The notes beneath the pieces were generated by a model, which was not told the origin of the DNA, ran no database searches, and worked only from the letters and a program-made list of their open reading frames with translations. Position numbers and translations under genes: made by a program. 64,000 bases of DNA from a bacterium (lineage in GTDB: Bacteria > Desulfobacterota > Binatia > Binatales > Binataceae). Shown here piece after piece: positions 10,921-19,551 of the stretch. How positions within the stretch are numbered: position 1 is the first letter of the stretch; each line of letters starts with the position of its first letter. Location: NCBI GenBank assembly GCA_014896235.1, contig JADBKU010000012.1, positions 1 through 64,000 of the forward strand, read 5' to 3'.

Positions 10921-11818
10921 CATGGGCGACCGACGAATCGAACGCCTTCTTTTCCGCCGGCGTCAGCTCGATCTGCACAATCCGCTCGACGCCGCCGCCG
11001 CCGATCACAACCGGCACGCCGGCGAACAGTCCGTTGACGCCATATTCGCCTTCCAGATACGCGGCGGCGGGCAGGACCTCCTTGCGATCGAGCATGTACG
11101 CTTCGACCATCCGATAAACCGCCGAGCCTGCGGCGTAATACGACGAGGTCTTCATCAGATTGACGATCTCGGCGCCGCCGTTGCGCGTGCGAACCTCGAT
11201 TTCCTCGAGCCGCTTGGCGTCGATCAGCTTGTCCACGGGCTGGCCGCCAACCGTGGTGTAGCTGCGGATCGGCACCATGTCGTCGCCATGTCCGCCGAGC
11301 ACCATCGCGCTTACGCTCTCGACCGAAACGTTAAGCTCGGCGGCGAGGAAGGTGCGATAGCGCGCCGAATCGAGCACGCCGGCTTGGCCGACGATACGGT
11401 TCTTCGGCAATCCGGTGACGCGCTTGATCTGCGTGACCATCGCGTCGAGCGGATTCGTCACGACGATCACAAACGCGTCGGGCGCATACTCCTTGATCGC
11501 CTTGCCGACCGTGTTCATAACGCCGGCGTTGATCTTGAGCAGGTCGTCGCGGCTCATCCCGGGCTTGCGCGGCGAACCGGAGGTCACGACGATACAGTCG
11601 GCGCCGGCGATATCCTTGATCTCGATCGAGCCGCCGACGTTAACGTCCACGCCGAGCACGGGCGCCGATTCGAGCATGTCGAGCGCCTTGCCCTGCGGCA
11701 GGCCGTCGATAATGTCGTAAAGCAGGATGTCGCCGAGGCTGCGCAGAAAGCACAGATGGGCGCAGGTCGCGCCGACATTGCCGGCGCCGATAAAGGCTAT
11801 TTTCTTTCGCTTCGCCAC
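10877..11818 (-). CDS. mdh: Malate dehydrogenase (LDH-like type)
   Basis: The 313-residue NAD-dependent enzyme oxidises malate to oxaloacetate. FIGAGNVGATCAH is the NAD loop, SGSPRKPGMSRDDLL carries the substrate-binding arginines, and GGHGDDMVPI contains the catalytic histidine. The sequence is of the short LDH-like class common outside gammaproteobacteria. It is first in the mdh-sucC-sucD-ndk string. Its 3' end is the source of the inverted copy found in ugd. Confidence 0.97.
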   Translation of the reverse strand: MAKRKKIAFIGAGNVGATCAHLCFLRSLGDILLYDIIDGLPQGKALDMLESAPVLGVDVNVGGSIEIKDIAGADCIVVTSGSPRKPGMSRDDLLKINAGVMNTVGKAIKEYAPDAFVIVVTNPLDAMVTQIKRVTGLPKNRIVGQAGVLDSARYRTFLAAELNVSVESVSAMVLGGHGDDMVPIRSYTTVGGQPVDKLIDAKRLEEIEVRTRNGGAEIVNLMKTSSYYAAGSAVYRMVEAYMLDRKEVLPAAAYLEGEYGVNGLFAGVPVVIGGGGVERIVQIELTPAEKKAFDSSVAHVRELVEAMDKAIAG

Positions 11819-11874
11819 TGTTCCAACCGGGTTTCCGGCGCCGCGCGACGTGAGCCGCGCTTATATTCGCGCCT

Positions 11875-11891
11875 GAATAATTTCGTTATTC
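11875..11891. promoter_or_regulatory. Small inverted repeat upstream of mdh, possible operator
   Basis: GAATAA-TTTCG-TTATTC is a perfect 6-bp inverted repeat with a 5-nt spacer, about 57 nt upstream of the mdh start, in a locally AT-rich patch. It could be an operator or part of a promoter for the TCA operon, or a weak hairpin ending transcription from the neighbouring gene. The evidence is only its symmetry and position. Confidence 0.3.
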
Positions 11892-12009
11892 CTGATATCC
11901 AAACATTTCATTGCGCTGCCAATTCCGCAAGCGGAAGCAGTCGCGCGAAGGATCGGCATTTAATAGCAACCCCGCGCCCCGAAGTGAAGCCGAACGGCTG
12001 CGCGCTCGG

Positions 12010-13758
12010 TTATTTCTGGATCACGCCCGCGGCGGCGGCGGCAATCAGGCCCGCGGCCAGCCAGCCGAGCAGCTCTTCGGCTACGCACCATGTCTCGATC
12101 GCATAAAACCACAAATCGCCGACGTATCGTGGTCGAAGCGGTTGGCTTGATCGCCACGGCGTTCCGTCAAAGGGCAGGAAAACTTCGAGCGAATAGAAAA
12201 ACGAACGAAGCACATGGTCCGCGCATTCTCGGACCGAATCCGCAGCCGGTTTCGTCCGAACGGCAGCGCTTGCCGTCACCACCGTAGTACTGTGCGCCGA
12301 GGTGATGTTTGTTTTTGGCGTCTGTTTGAACGGGAACCAAAACCCAAACAAGATTGCGCCGACAACTACAACGGCCAATGACCACAAAACCGTTTTCCAG
12401 ACCCCGTAGCCGTAGCCAACGGCGCAATCAAGAATCCAATCCCACGCGCGCGCCGGCCGGCTCATCCGGCCTTTCTCCCGAATCGCACGGCGCTTGGCGA
12501 TGTAAACTTCAACTGCGCCGCGCTCGTCGCCCGAGGCGCGCAATACCTTTTCGAGTTGCTCGTAGGGTTGGGTGGAAAAGCCTTTTTCTGGCGTCCGGCC
12601 AAGCCATTCAAGCCGCGACTCCGCATCTCGCGGCGAGTATGGGGCGATCGCGTTATACTCGAAACCGTTGATATGGAGATTTCCCTTGGCCGGCCAACTC
12701 GCCTGGTCGTCGGACAGTAGTCCAATTCGAGCGTGCGTAAGGTCAATCCGGCTCTGTTCGGGTCTCGCCAAATTTTTTATGGCCAGAATCCCGGAAACTT
12801 GAGCACGTTGCAGAATCAGATGGTCGAACTTGCCGCCGTTGCAAGCGAGATTCCCTGAAATCCTCGCGCCACTGACGTTAACCTTGCCGCAGGCTGCGAA
12901 TTTTTCATCAAGAAAACCGTCCCCGTTGACCGTCAGGCCGTCGGCAGACAGTGCAAAACCATTCGGGTTTTGGAATTTCCCACCTCTGCATGTTAATTGT
13001 GCGCCGATCTCGGCGCCTATCAATCTGACTTCGCCGGTTGCCGTAAATCCTTCATCGAGCAAAAGCACGGCTGTTCTCAGACCGTCAAGCATCAGCGCCG
13101 GAGCCTGCGGACCAGCAGCGCGGAAATGGCTGCCGCTGCATTTCAGTTGGCCACTAATCCGCGCGCCGCCGAACCTGACTAAGCCAATCGCGTTGAAGTT
13201 GTCGTCGAGAAACACACCGCCGTCAATCTGGGCGATGTCGGCATCAAGCGCAGGACCAGGAAGGTTACTAAAGCTCGCGCCCTTGCATAAAAACTGTCCA
13301 GAGATTTTCGCGTTGGAAAAGTTGACGTTGCCCACTGACTTTACTCCGTTAAGAGCGATGTTGCCACGAACAATCACGCGCTCCGCCTGTATACCGCCGA
13401 TAAAGCTGCCCTTCAGCGAAACTGACTCAGCCGTTGCGTCCACTAGGATTATCGGCTCTTCGATGCTGCAACTAACCAGCGCCAGGCGGCAGCGGATTTC
13501 CGCGCCGCCGAAATCGAGCTGGCCCTCGATTCTGGCGCTGGCCAATTGAATTCCCTTCGGATGGACCGGCCAATCATCACGCGCGCCGGTGGCGAGCGCG
13601 TAGATAATCTCGGCGCGAATCGTGCGCTCCGGACCCCATCCGTAGCCCTGTGCGGGATCATTTTCAGCTTCGTTAGCCGATCTCAGATCGGCGGGCAGAC
13701 CGTCGCGCGCCGCCTCGATCAACTTCTGTTCAGCATCAGTGGGAATCAGGGTGTTCAT
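12010..13758 (-). CDS. Beta-helix (pentapeptide-like) repeat protein with C-terminal membrane segments, function unknown
   Basis: This 582-residue protein is built from degenerate repeats of about 20-50 residues, such as VRLIGAEIGAQLTCRGGKF, VNVSGARISGNLACNGGKF and VRFGGARISGQLKCSGSHF. They resemble pentapeptide-repeat or right-handed beta-helix stacks. The C-terminal third has two hydrophobic segments (WKTVLWSLAVVVVGAILFGF and AAGLIAAAAAGVIQ) flanking a variable loop, so it is probably membrane-anchored. The start MNTLIPTDAEQ is preferred over an upstream one because GAGG lies 6 nt before it. The DNA looks less GC-rich than its neighbours. It interrupts the icd-mdh TCA neighbourhood. No catalytic motif is visible. 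Confidence 0.75.
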   Translation of the reverse strand: MNTLIPTDAEQKLIEAARDGLPADLRSANEAENDPAQGYGWGPERTIRAEIIYALATGARDDWPVHPKGIQLASARIEGQLDFGGAEIRCRLALVSCSIEEPIILVDATAESVSLKGSFIGGIQAERVIVRGNIALNGVKSVGNVNFSNAKISGQFLCKGASFSNLPGPALDADIAQIDGGVFLDDNFNAIGLVRFGGARISGQLKCSGSHFRAAGPQAPALMLDGLRTAVLLLDEGFTATGEVRLIGAEIGAQLTCRGGKFQNPNGFALSADGLTVNGDGFLDEKFAACGKVNVSGARISGNLACNGGKFDHLILQRAQVSGILAIKNLARPEQSRIDLTHARIGLLSDDQASWPAKGNLHINGFEYNAIAPYSPRDAESRLEWLGRTPEKGFSTQPYEQLEKVLRASGDERGAVEVYIAKRRAIREKGRMSRPARAWDWILDCAVGYGYGVWKTVLWSLAVVVVGAILFGFWFPFKQTPKTNITSAHSTTVVTASAAVRTKPAADSVRECADHVLRSFFYSLEVFLPFDGTPWRSSQPLRPRYVGDLWFYAIETWCVAEELLGWLAAGLIAAAAAGVIQK

Positions 13759-13906
13759 CGCGACCTCGCCCGGCGGTGGGATTGCGGCCAAGCTTGCATC
13801 GCCCGACCGCAAAGCGTCAATTCGCGTTCGGCGCGCCGCGCGCTTTGGCGATCGTCGGCGGGCGTGCTAGTTAGGGCGAATCGCGGACAAAGGAGGAAAA
13901 TCCCAG

Positions 13907-14425
13907 ATGGCGGCCGACTTGGAAACGCGCGTCAAAGAACTCGAAGCGAAGGTTCGGGAGCTGACCGATCGCGAGGCGATTCGCGACCTGCGCTATAAGT
14001 ATCACGAATATGTAAACGAAGGAAAATTCAGCGAGATTCCGCAACTTTTCACCGCCGACGGCGAGCTCGACTTCGCCCATCTGGGCAAAGCCAGGGGCCA
14101 CGCCGAAATCGCGCGCTTCTTCGGCGGACTGGGCGAGCCGCCACCGGGCGTCCGCAACGACCAGCCGCGTATCACGTGGGTGAAACAGTTCATCCACAAC
14201 CACACGATCAATCTGAACGGTGACAGCGGTTCGGGCTTCGCTTATCTGGAGGCCAAACCGATCTACAACGGCGAAGCGTTTTTGGTCGCCGCCCGTTACG
14301 ACGACGAATACGTGCGGCAAAACGGGCAGTGGAAATTCAAACGGATGAATTTAGTTCCCTATTTCATGGTGCCGCTGAAAGAGGGCTGGGCGCAGAAAGA
14401 TCGGCTGAAAATGCGCACGCATTGA
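13907..14425 (+). CDS. SnoaL/NTF2-like fold protein
   Basis: The 172-residue protein begins with a short coiled coil (LETRVKELEAKVRELTDREAIRDL), followed by a SnoaL-like cone fold: REAIRDLRYKYHEYVNEG, FTADGELDF and a C-terminal RYDDEYVRQNGQWKF strand pair. The family includes dehydratases, isomerases and cofactor-free oxygenases of steroid and aromatic metabolism. The D-Y-H residues near the cavity mouth resemble dehydratase-type members. A strong ribosome site (AGGAGG) lies 10 nt upstream. It is the only plus-strand gene in this stretch and converges on icd through a shared terminator. The substrate is unknown. Confidence 0.8.
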   Translation: MAADLETRVKELEAKVRELTDREAIRDLRYKYHEYVNEGKFSEIPQLFTADGELDFAHLGKARGHAEIARFFGGLGEPPPGVRNDQPRITWVKQFIHNHTINLNGDSGSGFAYLEAKPIYNGEAFLVAARYDDEYVRQNGQWKFKRMNLVPYFMVPLKEGWAQKDRLKMRTH

Positions 14426-14466
14426 ACATCACGGGCGGGGACCCGGCGATCCACGCCCGTGATGTT
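14425..14466. terminator. Bidirectional terminator hairpin between the NTF2-like gene and icd
   Basis: A perfect 13-bp stem (AACATCACGGGCG paired with CGCCCGTGATGTT) encloses a 16-nt loop. It begins at the stop codon of the plus-strand gene and ends 17 nt before the icd stop. TTATTT follows on the plus side, and an A/T-rich tract is present on the other. It fits a rho-independent terminator serving both convergent genes. Confidence 0.8.
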
Positions 14467-14483
14467 ATTTCCTGAACACGACG

Positions 14484-15728
<1,245 letters not shown>

Positions 15729-15950
15729 CTGCCTCTAACCCGCCGATTTACAGAAGAAATTCGCACCGCGCCGATTTGCGATTTTTTTCGGCGCGACCAA
15801 GAGCGAGCCAATCATATAGCAAACGCCCGCGCCTACCGGCAAAGAGTTACAGCCGCTGGAACCGTCGCGCGTCCACGCACTTGCGCCGCGGCGCGGGGCG
15901 ATGTTATCGAAACCGCAGTTGGCGGCGATAAGCCTGCGGAGATCGGGCGG

Positions 15951-17162
15951 ATGGATTTCAGATTTTCGGCGGAAGAAGAGGCGTTTCGCGCGAGGTTGCG
16001 CGGATGGATCGAGCGCACCACTGCGGAAGTGTTCGGCCGCGGCGACGCGATCGGCGCCTCGACCGCGAGCCTGCTGGACGTCGGCGACGACAGCAAGTGG
16101 GAACGCCTCAAGGAATATCACCGCCGCCTCTATGAGGCTGGTTACGCTGCGCTGCACTGGCCGAAGGAATATGGCGGCGGCGGCGCGACCCTGATCGAGC
16201 AGGCGATCTATCAGGACGAGGTGTTGAGCTTCGGCCTGCCGCTCTATGGATGCAATCAGCTGGCTATCGACCGGATCGGCCCGACCCTGATCTTCATGGG
16301 CACGCAGGCGCAGAAAGACCGCTATCTGCCCAAGATGCTGACCGGCGAGGAAATCTGGTGCCAGGGCTATTCGGAGCCGAACGCCGGTTCCGATTTGGCC
16401 GGGCTGCAGACGCGCGCGGTGCTCGACGGAGATTCTTTTGTAGTCAACGGGCAGAAGGTCTGGACCAGCCTCGCCCATCGCGCCGACTGGCAGGTGCTGC
16501 TGGTGCGCACAGATCCTGAAGCGCCCAAGCACAAGGGGATTTCCTACCTGCTGGTGGACATGAAGAGTCCGGGCATCACGATTCGTCCTTTGGTGCAGAT
16601 CACCGGCGAGGCCGGCTTCAACGAAGTGTTTTACGACAACGTCCGGGTGCCGAAGGAAAATCTGGTCGGAGAATTGAACCAGGGATGGCAGGTGTCGATC
16701 GCCACGCTGATGTATGAACGCGTTTCGGGCGGCACGCGCCATCCGGTGGAACGCACGATCAACGAGCTGATCGCGCTGTCGAAGCAGATTGAGTTCGACG
16801 GGATGACCGCGAACCGCCATCCGTACGTCCGCCAGAAACTCTCGCAATTCGCGATCGAAGCGCGATGCCTGCGGCTGAGCCGTTATCGTTCGCTGACGGC
16901 GCAGCTCAGGGGCAAAATTCCCGGACCCGAAAGTTCGTTCGGCAAGCTCTTCGCGACCGAATTGAACCTTAGGGTCGCGATGTTCGCGGACGAATTGCTC
17001 GGCAGCTACAGCGCGCTCGACAAGGGATCGTTCGGGGCGGTCGAAGGCGGACGCTGGACGCAGCGGGCGCTCGCCGCGCGCGGCCTGACGATCGCGGCGG
17101 GATCGAGCGAGATCCAGCACAATATTATCGGCGAGCGCGTCCTCAAATTGCCCAAGGGCTGA
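15951..17162 (+). CDS. Acyl-CoA dehydrogenase, FadE-type without the usual C-terminal catalytic glutamate
   Basis: This 403-residue flavoprotein has all three acyl-CoA dehydrogenase domains. The FAD/substrate motif GYSEPNAGSDLAGLQTRA lies in the middle domain, and the C-terminal helix ends AAGSSEIQHNIIGERVLKLPKG. In short- and medium-chain enzymes the base is the Glu of Y-E-G-T in that last motif; here the sequence reads A-A-G-S. This is common in FadE26/34-like enzymes acting on steroid or bulky acyl-CoA, where the base lies elsewhere or the enzyme is heteromeric. It is transcribed divergently from icd. Confidence 0.9.
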   Translation: MDFRFSAEEEAFRARLRGWIERTTAEVFGRGDAIGASTASLLDVGDDSKWERLKEYHRRLYEAGYAALHWPKEYGGGGATLIEQAIYQDEVLSFGLPLYGCNQLAIDRIGPTLIFMGTQAQKDRYLPKMLTGEEIWCQGYSEPNAGSDLAGLQTRAVLDGDSFVVNGQKVWTSLAHRADWQVLLVRTDPEAPKHKGISYLLVDMKSPGITIRPLVQITGEAGFNEVFYDNVRVPKENLVGELNQGWQVSIATLMYERVSGGTRHPVERTINELIALSKQIEFDGMTANRHPYVRQKLSQFAIEARCLRLSRYRSLTAQLRGKIPGPESSFGKLFATELNLRVAMFADELLGSYSALDKGSFGAVEGGRWTQRALAARGLTIAAGSSEIQHNIIGERVLKLPKG

Positions 17163-17230
17163 TTCCGCGCGGGCGCAAGCTGCCGGCGATGGCTGCGGCG
17201 GGAATTTCACGCCCTGCATGATGCGGGGTT

Positions 17231-17899
17231 ATGCTGGCCATGAACGCAATGGCGGCTACAGAGATCGAAACGGGACGCTTGCGGTTTCGGCAGAATGGAA
17301 CCGCGACGCTGGAAATTGCCGGCGCGACTTACGGCGCGGACGGACGCGGCGCGCACATCGGATACGGACTCGCCGCATCTAAATTCGGCGTAATCCTCGT
17401 GGCGGAAACGGCTCATGGACTCTGCTGGGTCGGAATCGAAGAATCCGCTGAACGATTGCAACGCGAGCTGCGGACGGATTTTTCCAAAGCCGAAACGATC
17501 GTCGAAGATCCGGCGGCGGCCGCGACCGCACGTCGCGTAGCCGATTTCGCGCTCCGGATACGCGAAGCGGCGGAATTCGCGCTGGACATCCCAGCGACGC
17601 CATTCCAGCGCGCGGTATGGCGCGAGCTCTGCTCGATTCCGCGCGGGCAGACCCGTTCGTACGGAGAGCTTGCGCAACGAATCGGCAAACCGAACGCGGC
17701 GCGCGCCGTGGGCCGCGCAAACGGATCGAATCCGCTTGCGATTCTCATCCCGTGCCATCGTGCGATCGGCGGCGGCGGCGCGCTGACAGGCTATCGATGG
17801 GGCGTTGGGATCAAGCAGCGGCTCCTGGCGCACGAACAGGCGCTGGCGCAGCCGCGGTTGACTCTCACGGTCGCGCGCGGCGCGGTCGGCGCTGGATGA
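17231..17899 (+). CDS. Methylated-DNA--[protein]-cysteine S-methyltransferase (Ogt/Ada-C type)
   Basis: The 222-residue suicide repair protein removes alkyl groups from O6-guanine. The acceptor cysteine is in [22 protein letters not shown] and [17 protein letters not shown] are the helix-turn-helix/asparagine-hinge signatures. The N-terminal part ([18 protein letters not shown]) resembles the second half of Ada, but the AraC-like and zinc domains of Ada are absent. Three closely spaced in-frame ATGs (17231, 17240, 17249) make the exact start uncertain. It stands alone between unrelated genes. Confidence 0.93.
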   Translation: MLAMNAMAATEIETGRLRFRQNGTATLEIAGATYGADGRGAHIGYGLAASKFGVILVAETAHGLCWVGIEESAERLQRELRTDFSKAETIVEDPAAAATARRVADFALRIREAAEFALDIPATPFQRAVWRELCSIPRGQTRSYGELAQRIGKPNAARAVGRANGSNPLAILIPCHRAIGGGGALTGYRWGVGIKQRLLAHEQALAQPRLTLTVARGAVGAG

Positions 17900-17907
17900 C
17901 GCCGGTT

Positions 17908-18591
17908 CTATCGCCTAAAATTTGTCGAGACTCGGCTGCGGGAGAAACCGCGATGAAGATTGTCGTCGATTACGATCTTTGCGAAAGCAACGCGCGATGC
18001 ATGGAAGTGGCGCCTGACATTTTTGAAGTGCGCGACGACGACAACCTCTACGTCCTCAACGAACATCCGCCCGAGTCGGCGCGCGAACGCGTGATGCGCG
18101 CGATCAAAGTCTGCCCCAAACACGCGATCTCGCTGATCGAAGACAAATAATTCGCGACACTTCCCGATGACGCCGCCCGGCACAGGATTCTCGATCGCGC
18201 CGCCGTGGCGTTCCGCAAGATCGTAATTCAAATGGTAAATTTCCCACTCGACGCCGTCAGGATCCTTGACCCAGAACTTGGTCTGATTCGCATAGCAGCA
18301 GTTGACGACAAGCTCCTCGCGCACGGCGAGACCGGCGGCTTTGACGCGCGCCAGATGATCGATCACCTGTGCGGACGATTCCACTTCGATGCCGAGATGG
18401 TTGATTATGCGCCGCTCCTCGGCGGAATCGCGCGCGGACGAAAGCGCCAGATTGATCGGAGCGAATTCGGGCGTAAATTTAATCTGGTCGGGTTTCTCCT
18501 TGACCGGATCGGCGCCGAAGAACTTGCGGTAGAAATCTCTGCTCGCCGCGAGATCATGGACTTTAAGATGAACATGGACGCGCGTGACCAT
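17908..18591 (-). CDS. VOC-family protein resembling ArsI/CadI, with 3' end antisense to the ferredoxin gene
   Basis: The first ~140 residues form a glyoxalase/VOC domain: TRVHVHLKVHDLAASRDFY, HLGIEVESSAQV and NCCYANQTKFWVKDPDG. The paired cysteines followed by the WV-DPDG strand and a terminal Glu (WEIYHL) are typical of the ArsI/CadI group, which includes the C-As lyase ArsI and cadmium-induced CadI. The ATG at 18591 is chosen because GGAGG lies 6 nt upstream. The last ~80 residues are antisense to the ferredoxin, look non-native, and suggest a lost stop codon or a frameshift near 18160. No other arsenic genes are nearby, so an arsenic role is unproven. Confidence 0.72.
   Translation of the reverse strand: MVTRVHVHLKVHDLAASRDFYRKFFGADPVKEKPDQIKFTPEFAPINLALSSARDSAEERRIINHLGIEVESSAQVIDHLARVKAAGLAVREELVVNCCYANQTKFWVKDPDGVEWEIYHLNYDLAERHGGAIENPVPGGVIGKCRELFVFDQRDRVFGADFDRAHHAFARRLGRMFVEDVEVVVVAHFKNVRRHFHASRVAFAKIVIDDNLHRGFSRSRVSTNFRR
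17953..18150 (+). CDS. Small [3Fe-4S]/[4Fe-4S] ferredoxin of the P450-partner type
   Basis: This is a 65-residue single-cluster ferredoxin with C10-x5-C16 and C54-P. The position where a fourth cysteine would sit (C-x2-X) is Asn13. That layout matches FdxE-like ferredoxins that pass electrons to cytochrome P450s and usually hold a [3Fe-4S] cluster. GGAGAAACC precedes the ATG as a ribosome site. No P450 or ferredoxin reductase gene lies in the window, so its partner is elsewhere. The whole gene lies antisense to the 3' part of the ArsI-like VOC frame. Confidence 0.9.
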   Translation: MKIVVDYDLCESNARCMEVAPDIFEVRDDDNLYVLNEHPPESARERVMRAIKVCPKHAISLIEDK

Positions 18592-18669
18592 CGTGACCTC
18601 CAGCGCCGCCGCGCCCGGCGGCACGCTTCATATTGTCATGCGCTACGCCTCGAAATGCGAGCGGCGCCT

Positions 18670-19377
18670 TCAGGTTCCCTGAATCGGCCCGGCCCAGCGC
18701 GAAAAGATCGTCGAACCGATTCGGCCAAGGGCCGGCAGATGCCGCTCCGCATCGAGCATGATTACGTCGCCGTCGAGACCGATCCGCTTAAGTCCGTCGC
18801 CGAACTCCGCGACCAGCGCGCCGAGAATCTCCCGCGTCATCTCGGCATGAAACAAAAGTCCGTACGCTTTATCGCCGAAGCGATAAGCTTGGACCGGCGT
18901 GCGTTCCGACGAAGCCAGCGCGGTCGCGCCGCGCGGCAGATCGAATACGTCGCTATGCCAGTGCGCCGCGACGAACTCGCGCGGCATCCCGCGAAACAGC
19001 CGATCGTCGGCCGCATCATCGCTCAGCCGCACCGAAAACCATCCGATTTCGCGCTGGTCTCCGCGCCGCACTTCGGCGCCGAGCGCGGCGGCTAGCAACT
19101 GGCTGCCGAGGCATACGCCGAGAATCGGTTTGCCGGCCGCCAAAGCATTCTCGATCAAAGCAATTTCGTCGCGCAGATAGGGAAACCGATCGAGCTGATA
19201 GACGCTCTCCGGCCCGCCCATCACGATCAGCCCCCCGGCGCCGCGCAAGTCCTTTGGAATCTGCGCGCCATCGAATACGCGGACGTATTGCCATGCGAGC
19301 GCCGCCTCTTCGAGCGCGTCCGCGATAGCGCCAAGGTTTTCCGCCGGATGGTGCTGCAAGACAAGAATCTTGGCCAT
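18670..19377 (-). CDS. Class I glutamine amidotransferase domain protein (GuaA-N/GATase1-like)
   Basis: This is a 235-residue stand-alone GATase1 domain. The nucleophile elbow is GVCLGSQLLA, and the histidine-glutamate of the triad sits in LLFHAEMT, where most GMP-synthase-type domains have QFHPE. IVMGGPESVYQ is the oxyanion strand. Such proteins hydrolyse glutamine or gamma-glutamyl compounds to feed ammonia to a partner, or act on small gamma-glutamyl amides. No synthase partner is adjacent. The target is unknown. Confidence 0.85.
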   Translation of the reverse strand: MAKILVLQHHPAENLGAIADALEEAALAWQYVRVFDGAQIPKDLRGAGGLIVMGGPESVYQLDRFPYLRDEIALIENALAAGKPILGVCLGSQLLAAALGAEVRRGDQREIGWFSVRLSDDAADDRLFRGMPREFVAAHWHSDVFDLPRGATALASSERTPVQAYRFGDKAYGLLFHAEMTREILGALVAEFGDGLKRIGLDGDVIMLDAERHLPALGRIGSTIFSRWAGPIQGT

Positions 19378-19551
19378 GATGCGCTCCCGTTGCCCGTCCC
19401 GCGGCCGATTACCGCCGCAAACCTCTTGCCGAATCGAACCCGATGGACGAGAAATTAATCAATCGTCCGGCGTGAAGGAAAGCGTGCGGACAAATCGCGA
19501 TGGCCGGGGCATGCCGATTCAGGATCGGCAGCCGCGTAGCACGGAGGCGTT

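Noticed and set aside
15735-17219. A 494-codon open frame on the minus strand opposite the acyl-CoA dehydrogenase
   Set aside because: It mirrors a well-supported gene and has shadow composition.
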